Source: Nymphaea colorata (taxonomy: Eukaryota > Streptophyta > Magnoliopsida > Nymphaeales > Nymphaeaceae). Taken from it: a DNA stretch of 64,000 nucleotides. The notes beneath the pieces are model-generated. The model was not told the origin of the DNA, did not search any database, and worked only from the letters and a program-made list of their open reading frames with translations. This document shows, piece by piece, positions 33,701-43,922 of this stretch (position 1 is the first letter of the stretch; each line of letters begins with the position of its first letter). Made by a program: the position numbers and the translations under genes. Location: positions 16,795,035 to 16,859,034 of the forward strand of contig NC_045149.1 in the NCBI RefSeq assembly GCF_008831285.2, written 5' to 3'.

Positions 33701-36700
33701 TCAGTATACGAAACACATCAAATAGAGAAGTCAGCTGCTATAGTTCAAAACTTCAAAGTTAATAAAAATAATAACCTAAACAGCAAGAACAGTATCATAC
33801 ACCTGCATATATGAACTTATTCACGTTCAACTTGTCATATACTATACTTTCACAGAAACAGTATCTATTCAAGCAAGTAAATGGCTTGAAGCATCTACTA
33901 AACATGAGTTTTCACAAAACATGAACTTGAAATACAACTAGAAACAACTCTAATTGGATGTGTTACCTAATCCGGATCCATCAAACAGCCGATTTCCATG
34001 GCAACCCTCATTTCTATCCATGGAACAACGATTATATGTGTCAACGAGCTGCAATCCGTGAACCATAATAGCCTAAAATAACATTTAGAAAACCAAATTC
34101 GTTCCTTAGCCTGACAAATCGGAACTAGTTTTGAAGAGGTAAGTTTCAGCCTAAGTATGAAAAGGATAGAAAGTTGCCTGCATTGTCTCAAATGCAATAC
34201 CAAGAGGCTCAAACAGCAGCAGCAGACATGAGGATGACTCTGAAGCTCTATATACCATGACACAAAGTCTTATCCTGAAAATATTCAAAACATAGCAATT
34301 AAAATAAAGCAAAGGCATAATTACAATTCATTAGCTGGATAGCAGAACAAATGACAAACTGATCCAAGTCCAGTAAAAAAAATTAAATAAATAAAAAAAA
34401 AGGAAAATCATGTTATAAATCACAATGCCAAAACCTTTCAAAACCAACATAGATTTGTCTACATATTTCTTATTCATAATTAATCACAAAAATGACCTCA
34501 GATCTCTCTGTTGGTGTATGTGTGTGGGGTCTTTTATTACTAGTATATCTAAAACCAAGAAAAAGAGGATTAAGCCCAATACCAAAGTATATCGCTGAAG
34601 AGGACTGATAACAAAACAAGATATACACGAGAATATATCCATGGAGTTGTCGATGGTGATGCATTCAAGCGCTCTAGTCGTTCCTTTGCCAGTCCTTCAA
34701 ACAACTGACAGTTAAAACACAAAAAAGAACAAAGAACAATGAGGAATATCCCATCCTTAAAAGTATTACAAGACAATACATTGTATTAAGTAGTCAAAAC
34801 ATGGCATACCTTCAAAGAAGAAATAACCATAAACCATGCCATCCAAAAGATTGCTTGGAAAAAGTCTGGGTGAATAACCAAAGGAATAAAGGCTCCCTGC
34901 TAAAAGAAACTACTTATTAAGAACGGCAAGTATTTGGCACCTCAAGAGGCCATTTCAGAAAGAAACAGGATCCGTCAAATAAAAGAAGAAAAAACAAGAC
35001 CAGTAACTCCAAAACTTAACATAAACCATGCAAAACAAATGAAAGTGAATGAGGAATACAGCATAAGTGATAACTCTAACAAAAGACAAATACCAATTTT
35101 AGATCAATGGACATATTTAAATTAACCCCAGATGCATGCATCACTGCATATTTAAACAGATTTGGAACCAAATGTTGAAATCCAACAAAGCATCGCAGGG
35201 ATAAAGTCATAAAATATACTAGAGTATTCATTATTTCACCTTTGACCTTTTGAATGCAAGATGTGCAACCATCAAACTCCAGGGGATCATCTTAGAGGAA
35301 ACTGACACGAAAATGATTCATATACAAGCAGAACCAATCTCCTACCAAATAGTTATCTCACGTATTTTCATTAATCATTTTTCAACTATTACATTCAATA
35401 ACATAAGCTGAGGATTAACACTTATTTTTGGTCGGGACAGAAGGAAAGAGGAACTAATCCCGATTTTGAAGCTTATGACTACTATGGACTTCGTCATACA
35501 TTTGGAAGAAGCATAACCAAAGAATCTGTGCTGAACATGGCATACTCGAACTTCAGAGTCTCAGACCCTTCTCGCATTTTGGCCAAGAAATATTCACACG
35601 CAGGACCTGGACTAGATCATAAGCCTAAAATTGCTGTACTTTATTGAGTTTTTCTTTGTCTTTTCTCCTTTTTTCGAGTGTGATGATTCCTTCTCTAGTT
35701 TTTTTTTTTTTATTTCTTGAACTTTCAATCTTAGGTTTCTTTCGCTCCTCTCCTTTTCTCAGAAAAGGAAGAAGAAAAACTTACAAGCATTCAGATACCT
35801 ATTTTTGTGCAATTGAGATTTATTTCCATTAGAGAAAGAACGATTGACCTAAACTTTATCATCTTCATTTATTTCACCACTTCATGGTTCCTTGTTACTG
35901 CAGCTTCATGGTTAAATACATGCGACCTTTATCAGTGACCACCCTTCACCTGTGGCAGTTGCCACCCGTGGAATGGCAATAGAAAGTTACATCAGGCCAG
36001 ACCTGTCCACAGATCCTGGATTACGTATTGGCAATGGCAAATGCACGAAACTGAAGTTGACACAGTAGAACTGTGCTCCCACTACAGCATCTGAGACTGG
36101 TCAGAAAGTTCATACAGTAGAACTATGTTCTCACTATAGCATCTGAGATAGCTCTAAACTGGTTAACTAGTATGTCTCATCAATATTATCAATAGAACTA
36201 CAAGCTACTAAAATTCCAAGTTTCTACAGAAGCTGCCATTGAGTTAAAGAATCACATAGGAGTTTATCTCGATTGGAAAATAGACATCTTTGCAAATTTT
36301 AAAACATGAACTTGAGAAAGATGAACAAGAGAATGTCTCAATCTATTTCTTATAAAATGCTAATTACCTTCTGAATGACATAGTTAATAAGATGCTCAAA
36401 GGTCTTAGTAGTCTCAACAGGAGATAGGCGTCCAAAAAATATTGTCTGCCAACAAGAAAATAAAAAACGCTTAGCTGTACTTGACATCATGCAAATATAA
36501 AATTCAGATGGAGTACATGTGAGAGGCTTAAGTGTTAAAAACTTAAAATATACAAAATGGGGATTAACGCAACAACAGAGGGTTTATTAAATCTCACTTA
36601 CCTTCAGACACAGAATGGCTGTAACAAAAACACTTAATATGAGGTTCACCAACAATGCAACTGTGACATATGAGTCTAGAAGCAAACTCAACAAACGAGC

Positions 36701-36844
36701 TGCTTGTCCAGCCAGAAGATCACCATCTCCAGCAACAGAGACATCTGAAATGACTTCATTAAGCACAGAATATGTCCTCCATGACAGGGCTATGAGACTT
36801 ATCACCGTATAGCCCACAGTAATGGTTAAACTATTGCCACCCAT
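30784..36844 (-). CDS. RIN2/RIN3: RIN2/RIN3-like membrane RING-type E3 ubiquitin ligase (gp78/AMFR-like with CUE domain), 12 coding exons, 585 aa
   Basis: A membrane-anchored ubiquitin ligase; in Arabidopsis RIN2 and RIN3 bind the immune receptors RPM1 and RPS2 and promote the hypersensitive response. Coding exons (minus): 36844-36602, 36445-36368, 34896-34810, 34704-34583, 34274-34178, 34072-33967, 33045-32888, 32779-32642, 32564-32497, 32373-32146, 31298-30923, 30840-30784. They total 1758 nt with consistent phases, ending in TGA. Residues 1-300 hold several hydrophobic membrane segments. The RING-H2 domain has Cys339, Cys342, Cys354, His356, His359, Cys362, Cys377 and Cys380. A conserved segment GFGRVQMMMRHLA and LDDTSWSLWPM lies in exon 11. 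A CUE-type ubiquitin-binding region (about 540-585, MADTVREVLPHIPDEMIFQ) ends the protein. The length is close to the ~580 residues of the family. The intron after exon 5 has a GC donor. All key residues are intact, so the gene looks functional. Confidence 0.95.
34073..34177 (-). other. GC-AG intron of the RIN-like gene
   Basis: After exon 5 (…GAGACAATGCAG) the intron starts GCAACT rather than GT, and ends TTTTAG before GCTATTATGG. No GT nearby preserves the frame ETMQ|AIMVHGLQL expected from the family. CAG|GCAA fits the GC-donor consensus. Confidence 0.8.
34897..36367 (-). other. Largest coding-region intron of the RIN-like gene (about 1.47 kb)
   Basis: Lies between exons 2 and 3, from GTAATT to AGCAG. 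Contains an imperfect duplication at about 36065-36165 (CAGTAGAACTRTG…GCATCTGAGA) and no coding exon. Confidence 0.85.
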
Positions 36845-38290
36845 TGTCTCAAAGACTCAAATACAGATCATTTGCTGGAAACTACAGCTGCATTCAGTGT
36901 GTCTAATGATTTCAACTGCTTCTAACAGCATGACTGAAGATAGGCATTGTAGTTAATCATGTTACAGCCACGAAGTGGACCATTATGAGCGACACATTAT
37001 TCCACACATTTCAGCTATGCTTTGTTGAATATACATGTATTAGAAGCACTGGAAACAGAATCTCCATTGTTGCATGTGCACAACATAACCTGGAAAACAA
37101 TATTTAAGCATCAGAGAAATTAAGCTCAAGAACCAAACTTCAAATGCATCTTTGGTTGCGAAAGCATATAAGAATTTTTCATTAGACAAATTTGGGTCAA
37201 GAAAACCTCCGTAAAGCAGGAAGCATGTAGACAGGTCCCCAACCAAAGTCAAAGTGCAACAACAAATCCAACTCGCAAGTATTAAAACTTTGATTTACCA
37301 AAAGAAATTCAACTCTAAGTGCATCTATTAGCAAGTATATGCATGAATACCCAGTTGATAGCAACAAGTTTATCAAAGATGGAAAAGCAAAACCCAAAGA
37401 GAGAGACATCAATGTGCAACCTGATACATTAAACCAGACAGGATCTTACATTGTGGATGGCCACCAACACGGCTGAATTTCTCATGCAAAACATAACAAC
37501 CAAGTTGTGCACACGATTTTGAAATTCTTGGGGAAGATTTTGAAATTCTTGGGGAAGACTCCTTAACATAGTCCTAAAACTTCTCCCTCCACAAGACCAT
37601 GGCAAGGAACAGCCCCGGTCTATCATCAACAGTCTGAGTGCAAACTCTGCTCTAGAAGAACAAATAAAAGAAGTGCTTATTGGCCACTTAACCAGAAAAG
37701 GATTAGAGTGAGGAAAAGGGCGGACGTCAATACTGAAATGATAAAAACGAGCCAAACAAATGGCAATTAAACGTATTGAAAATCGAGAACTGCCGAGATC
37801 AAAAGCTAAACGTCCAAACTAAAAAATAAGCAGAAAGAATGCTTCGAATTATTGATTGACCAACAATCAGAAAGTAGCAAAATGATCATATCAGAAAGAA
37901 TTCCCAAAGAAAACCCCCCAAGAAAGGAAGAAACCACATCAATCCTTATCTTCGCCAAACGAATTAATCAAGCGAGCAAGAGAGAGAGAGAGAGAGACGG
38001 AGACAGAGACAGAGAGATAGAGACAAGACAGCCAGTCGAAGACCTTGTTCTTGTCTTTTGACGCCAAAGAAGACAACATGAGCAGAGAGAAACAAAGAAG
38101 TAGGCACCCAAATTCGATCGAAACTAGAAAACATCCAAACGAAATGAAATCGCAGATGAACATTCCTCACCTTATTCTTCCCGATCGCTGCCTCTCTTTC
38201 CCTCTCGCTCTCCCCCTTCACCCGCTTTCCTCTACCTTGATATCGAAGGGAGACCGACCGCGAGAGAGAGAGAGGGTAATCTTGGAATGA
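36845..38290 (-). promoter_or_regulatory. 5' UTR intron and probable non-coding first exon of the RIN-like gene
   Basis: A candidate first exon lies at about 38280-38171 on the minus strand, with a good donor AAG|GTGAGG at 38170. It would splice to an acceptor shortly upstream of the ATG at 36844 (for example TGCAG near 36890). The exon is GA/CT-rich, typical of plant leaders. Intron-internal features are a GA tract (about 37978-38020) and a perfect tandem copy of GATTTTGAAATTCTTGGGGAA (about 37515-37557). The transcription start is inferred. Confidence 0.5.
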
Positions 38291-38933
38291 CGGAACTTAC
38301 CCGCGCAGTTAGATGCGTACGGCCATCCCCTTTGCATTTAAGAGAGGATTGACTGCACGGACGTCCCGCCCACGCACCGCACATGAGCCCTCCGTCTTGC
38401 CTCCCCAACCTTGCTGATCGAACGGCCGATGATCTGTCTTCTCGAGCGAAGGAGTAATTAACGGTCTGGATTATGGACCGAGGGGGGAATATAAGGGAGC
38501 GCGCCGCGCGGAAGAGGCCCTGTTTCGGTGGGCCGATAAAAAGGGCCTGCAATTGTTCGTTGCGTCGCATTGGTTCCATGATTTTGACTCCCATAAAAGC
38601 ACAAGGCCGTCGGAAATTTTTTTGCTTGCTTTCTTTTTTAATGCATAGTTAAGCCTTCAGTTGACTCAAATTTTGAGGGCCATTTATCTCATGAATCTAA
38701 TACCGTGAATTTTTTTCTTTAAAAATACGTATGTTCGATCTCAGTTTACTCTTAGAACATGACCTCAGGACAATTTGTTTTTGAGATTAAGTCGTCCACA
38801 TAAATTTCATCTGCATCCACTTGTGTTGGTCTGACAAGTCTCAAAATATTAAAATTACCCTTTAGAACAATCATGAAGATTTATAATACTGATTCAATAG
38901 TTCATAGATGCCATTGATTATAAAATGCTTATA
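38291..38933. other. Upstream region of the RIN-like gene
   Basis: GC-rich near 38300-38540, then AT-rich. A TTATATT word near 38489 on the minus strand could act as a distant TATA element but is too far from the candidate exon to be convincing. Confidence 0.4.
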
Positions 38934-39125
38934 GGAGGCGTTTTGATGGTTTGGAATTTTGATTCATGAACCAAAATTCCAGAATCATAATTCCTCTTCA
39001 AACTACTGAAGTGGAATCAAAATTTCATGTTTTAGTTTCCTAATTTTGTTTAATAATTTCAATTTCTTAAAAGATTAGCATTTTGATTTTAAAATTTGAT
39101 GATTCTAGATATATCAAACGCCCGC
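38934..39125. mobile_element. Harbinger-like MITE, degenerate, 192 bp
   Basis: The left end GGAGGCGTTTTGATGG matches the reverse complement of the right end ATATCAAACGCCCGC. The flanks are ATA on the left and TTA on the right, an imperfect 3-bp duplication. The interior has repeated AAATTTTGATT words. Its termini resemble those of the element at 28085. Confidence 0.55.
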
Positions 39126-42100
39126 TTAAAAAAGATTAAAAACTTTTATATGAGTTAACTACTGGGTGAGCATAAGAGAATTCTACAGTCAAAACTTGCT
39201 TCGCCCTAGGGTCCAAAATTGCGTCGATGTCGACCGGGTTTCTCCTTCCCAAACGAAAAAATGAAAAAGCCAAGGGAGTATATTGGTGAACATATAATAT
39301 TCCTTTATCTACAAGATTGGTTGGGGTCAAAGGCGTCGATTGTGTTCCTTTATTAAGTTTGGCATTCTCCGCCTTTGGCTCATTAGCCCATCAGGATTTC
39401 TACTTTTTCATGGCATTTTTGGACATTTATCAACCTTCTTTTGCATTTATTATTTTTGTTTCGATGTCATTTTGTATAACTTAATTTTTTTGGAAATAAA
39501 GATTGGATGCCTAACTTCCCGCATAGTTGTTTCCCGTCTCAAACGACCGGCTTCTATGTTAGGGATCATGAAAAAAAGAAGCGAGCTTTTTGCATGTGCA
39601 AAAAGTTTGCATGTTTACTATGCACTCTTGCTTTGATCCTTTGCTTTAGCCTTCTAAAAAGTATAGATTCAAACAACAACAACAATAATATGCAGCCTTG
39701 CTAGAATAAGTCTATGTGAAGCATTGAAATATGATGTAAAAATACATGTTCATGATCATTTTCTAACAAAAGTTAATCGCAAGCGAGACACCTAATACGG
39801 TCTCAAACTTGGTATTACTTCTATAATGTGTCAAATACAAAAGATATGTTATTCCGGGAGTTCCAAATCTAGCAATTTCAAGCCACTACTAGTTGTTTAA
39901 TAGAATAAGTAAGATGGGCTAAGCAAACTTATATGTTAAGAGATGCATTCCGGTGTTGAACTCTTGGCCTCCTTCAATTTTACTCATGTCAAGTAAAATG
40001 GTTCTCTTATCATATGGGTACAATGCACCTTTAAGTAATTTGAACATGCATGCTTGTTATAGAATTTTACAGCTAGATTTTTTGACACACAAAAACAAGT
40101 TGGACCTGATAAAATGTATATATATATATATATGTGTGTGTGTGTGATAAAGCCCCTCATACCTGATCATCCATAAAATTTCATGATAATTTTCCTATCA
40201 GCTTTTTGCTGTGTTGTATTTATAAATAAGTTTCTAAACTAATTCTTTCTCAATAATGATGTTTTCCTCTTTCACCAAGTAAGGTTTATTCCCCCTAACA
40301 TTTACGCTTTTAAGAATTTTTAAGTTAATTTGTTACAACTAAGAATGAATATCGAGTTAAAATGACAAAATATTATGAAAGTTATTGTTTTTGTATTTTT
40401 TAGAATGCCATGAAAGCATTCCACCGAAAAAGAGTTTGTTTGCGTGAAAATCTAGTTCGCGGGAAACAACATGTAAAGAAGAAGGGAGCACAGACGCATA
40501 AACATATATATCATGGAGTTGTGAAAACGAAGGATGTTAAAAAATGATTGGAAACAGTAATATGAGAGAGGACAATCTGTCGAATTAACAAAGGAAGAAA
40601 AGTGGGAAAAGCAGGAGGCATTCTCGTATTTCAACCCTCCACGAGAAGACAGAGAGAAAGAGAAAGAGGACAAAAGAAAATCATACCGGAAAACAGAGAC
40701 AGAGACAGAGACAGCGATCTGTAAAGCAAAACAGAGGGGAAGAATAAGAACTGGAGCGACCTGTCGAAGCCAGGGCTGCCATTGTTGTTGTGCCTCCTCG
40801 TCCAAAACATCCATATGGCCACTCTTGCATAAAAAACAAACTCAATAATTACTTATATAAAAGTGTTAGATAAACTGTTGAAGACTTTTAATCTTCTTTT
40901 GGAGCCATTCGTGCATGCTTGCTTCCCAGCTAATTTTGAACGAAATCTCTGTCATAAACCTCTTTGGGAGTAGCAACCATACATTTTTAAACATACCTCC
41001 ATGGTTCCAGACAGTTTACAAATAATTGATAGAATGATAAAAATAATGTTTTAGTAATGATAGGGATGAAGACATGTGATTTAATTAATGTTTTTGTACT
41101 TTAATGAAAATATAATGTAAAAAGAATGCAAAAAATATGAAACCAAAAACACAAAAAGTGCATAAAAAGCCCATTTGGTAGTTTGTTCTCAAAAGAAGAG
41201 AAAAAATGGGTTTTGTTATGTTTATTGTTTTCCATTTTTTTCGCGTCTAAAGAAGCATTTTCTGTGACCAAGCTGTCGTTTTACCACAAGTTCTCAATTA
41301 TCATTAAAATTAATAAAACTTAATTGCAGTTTTTAATGCTAAAAAACTGATCAAGCCGTCACTGCCATGAATAAGTGACCACATTCAACTTAATAAATTA
41401 TCCAAATTGCTATTTATATTTATAAATTCTATGCCTAACTTACATTTGATCTTAAATACGATGTTTTTTTATTTTTTGAAAAAACATGAATGCATACTAG
41501 CGGTTGAGGTTTACTACGTTGAAAAGTTGGATGTCATATTTGCAAATGGCACGATTGAAGTCCCTGTCTCCCTCTTTCTCTCTCTCTCTCTTCAGGGACA
41601 CCTTCTCTTCGTCGAAGTCAGTGCTCATCTTGTGCAGGGCATGTTCATTTTGCCATTTAACTATGGCGTCGTCCTTCATCTGCGACTGGGTGATTGTGCC
41701 GCTTTGTCTCCCCACTCTTTTTATTTTGTTTTACTGTACATTGTATTGCATATTTTGTCTTTTGCTTATGTTTTGTGGCTGTTATTGTTTGGGGACTTCT
41801 TGTCCCCAAATTTTGGTATAAATTTTCATTTTATCGCCGTCTCTCTTCCCCAATAATCCAGGCAAACTAAGCAGGCCAAATCTGGTTCCGCAAGGAAGTT
41901 GGATACAGACAATAATTACACTGATGGAGAGCTAACTCGATCCAAATATAAATAAAGATGTAAACTACAACTTTGTTTCTTGTTGATCAATGGGGTTCAA
42001 CGTTTGAGTCAATCACATCACTTCTTGGCATTTCATAAAGATGGACGGTCATAAAAATATCAAAAATCCATTAATTTGAAAAAGCAAATTAAATTTAAGA

Positions 42101-43380
42101 AAATCAATTATTTAATTAAATTAATTATATAAATCACTTTTCTGCAGTTAAATTTAATTACTATTATTTTGAAATTTTGTGATCATGCAGTAAAAGTCTC
42201 AACAAAAATTGCTCGGTTAATGACATCAAGCATAAGAAGAATAAGTAGGAGGAGGGAAAAAAAAGATCATAAAGCAAAAGAGATCCGGAATTCGATCGTA
42301 ACAACTCCACATGGCATGTATTGACTATCAAGTATGTATATCATTCGATCAAGGGAAAAAAAAAGACTACCAAAGTGTCTTGCTAGTCAATACATTTAAG
42401 CAGAGAGTGATCAATTTTAACACCACCTACAAACCAAATTAAATTATTATAGGCTCTCTCAGCAATTTCATTAATCTTAGTAGTTTCACTAATGCAGAAA
42501 ATAGCATAGCTGGTTGGGTTTGCAGGCCATTCAAAGCTTAGTCATTAGTTTGATTTTCATTAAGATGAATGTATTGTTTTCCACATATCAATTACCATGG
42601 TGATGGAAGGAAAGATAGAGTGGGGTGGTCACATAAAAAAATTTGGGAAAGATAGTATATTTAAAGTTCACAATATCAAGAAAATATACCAAACCTTTTC
42701 ATATTGCCAAAGATGCACCAAATAAAAAGCTTTTGATTATTGTTAGCAAACGAAACTATAACCGGGTTTTGCTTAAAATTCTTTTTAACATTAACAAAAA
42801 CATTGCGTAATTAGTTTAAACATTTATAATTCACCATGAATTAACATTATTTGCACAGTTAAGAGAACTAATACTTAACTCACTAAGTACAAATTTTGGT
42901 CGTTTCAATTGGAAAACTATTTCTTTTTCGTTAATATATAATAGAAAACTTAAGTGTGTCGTTTTTAACAATAGGAAAAACTTAGCTGTGCATTTTTTTT
43001 TAATTATTAATCCTTTGAGCTGTTTTTTAATTATTAGTTCTTTAAGTGTGTGATTGGGAAGGATGATAATAGATGAAAAGGAATTTGATTAAATAACTGG
43101 CACGGTCAAATATGAAGTCGTAATCGGATACAATGATGAGTGGTGGTCGAGCAACAAAAGAAGATACTATTATTATTATATATATACATATATTTTAATA
43201 AAATTTGGTATATTTTAGAAAAAATAAACGTATTATTTAAACTGCAGTCCGACGCCTTTCGCCGAATTTTACACGTTCGTTCATCCTTACCTGAACTTTC
43301 TGGGTGATCAAATAAATCAAGTTCCCGCGCTTTCCGTGTGTGGAGCGAAAAAGGAAATCGCTGAGAAGGCGGGACCGGGG
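39126..43380. other. Intergenic between the RIN-like and cohesin loci, no gene supported
   Basis: AT-rich. A (TA)n(TG)n tract is at about 40119-40146 and a hairpin at 41788-41810. Two short minus-strand frames (40631-40822 and 41497-41715) carry CT/GA runs; the second includes a hydrophilic stretch QMKDDAIVKWQNEHALHKM that I do not recognise. Confidence 0.55.
41788..41810. repeat. Perfect short hairpin
   Basis: TTTGGGGAC and GTCCCCAAA flank a 5-base loop TTCTT. No adjacent gene gives it an obvious role. Confidence 0.7.
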
Positions 43381-43390
43381 GAGGGAGAGG

Positions 43391-43600
43391 GAGCGAGGGT
43401 TTTCTTGGAGTGAAAAAGGAAAGTGGGCGAGATGGAGAAGGAGCGAGGTTTTTCTTGGAGTGAAAAGGAAAGTGGGCGAGATGGAGAAGGAGCGAGGGTT
43501 TTTCTTGGAATGAAACGGAAAGTGAGCGAGAGGGAGAAAGAGAGAGGGTTTTCTTGGAATGGAACGGAAATTTGTCGAGAGTGAGAAGGAGCGAGGGTTT
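43391..43600. repeat. About 50-bp minisatellite in the cohesin 5' leader or promoter
   Basis: Four full copies of a unit beginning GAGCGAGGGTTTTCTTGG start at 43391, 43441, 43490, 43540 and a partial at 43589 (spacing 49-50). The units share TTGGARTGRAAMGGAAAGTGRGCGAGA words. They make a long but meaningless open frame on the minus strand. Confidence 0.92.
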
Positions 43601-43743
43601 CTGAGGACGATATGGATTGCTGTGTGCGTGCCTTAGAAACGAAGCTAGGTTCTCCAGGGGTTTTCGTTGGAGAGTAGGAGATCGGATCATGTCGCTGGAT
43701 CGGTGGAGCTTGGTTTGTGTTTTTCTGGCGAGCTCGTCCAAAA

Positions 43744-43751
43744 ATTGGCGC
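43744..43751 (+). promoter_or_regulatory. E2F-like site upstream of the cohesin ATG
   Basis: ATTGGCGC matches the E2F/DP consensus WTTSSCSS, 48-55 bases before the ATG; a second match, TTTCGCCG, is at 43257-43264. TAGGGTT at 43784-43790 resembles a telo-box. All are typical of plant S-phase genes, which fits a cohesin subunit. Confidence 0.45.
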
Positions 43752-43798
43752 CGTGATTATGCTGGACTGAGGGTTAAAGTTTCTAGGGTTGTCGACAA

Positions 43799-43922
43799 AT
43801 GTTTTACACCCAGTTCATCTTGGCCAAGAAGGGTCCTCTGAGGACGATCTGGATATCTGCTCATTTGGAGGGGAAGCTGAGGAAGAATCAGGTCACGGAT
43901 ACGGACATCGGCCTCTCCATAG
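43799..43922 (+). CDS. SYN4-like: Sister-chromatid cohesion 1 / RAD21 cohesin kleisin (SYN4-type), first coding exon only
   Basis: The N-terminus of the alpha-kleisin subunit of cohesin, which closes the SMC1-SMC3 ring and is cut by separase at anaphase. The exon encodes 41 residues beginning MFYTQFILAKKGPL and ending TDTDIGLSI, followed by a donor G|GTTGGT in phase 1, as expected where the family continues with VDSI. The match to SYN4-type proteins is strong, but position 15 is Arg where the family has Gly or Ala, and residue 25 is Gly where SYN4 has Arg. I searched 43.9-64 kb for the second exon (VDSILFPE..., HLLLGVVRIYSRKV) and found none. The gene either has an intron over 20 kb containing the satellite array, or is truncated. 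The E2F-like promoter argues for a once-functional gene. Confidence 0.85.

Noticed and set aside
41497-41715. Minus-strand frame with QMKDDAIVKWQNEHALHKM
   Set aside because: No recognised family, ends in a GA microsatellite and no supporting splice partners; left unannotated as a gene.
43106-43741. 211-codon minus-strand open frame, Ser/Pro/Phe-rich
   Set aside because: It is a translation of the 50-bp minisatellite and the cohesin leader, with no domain.
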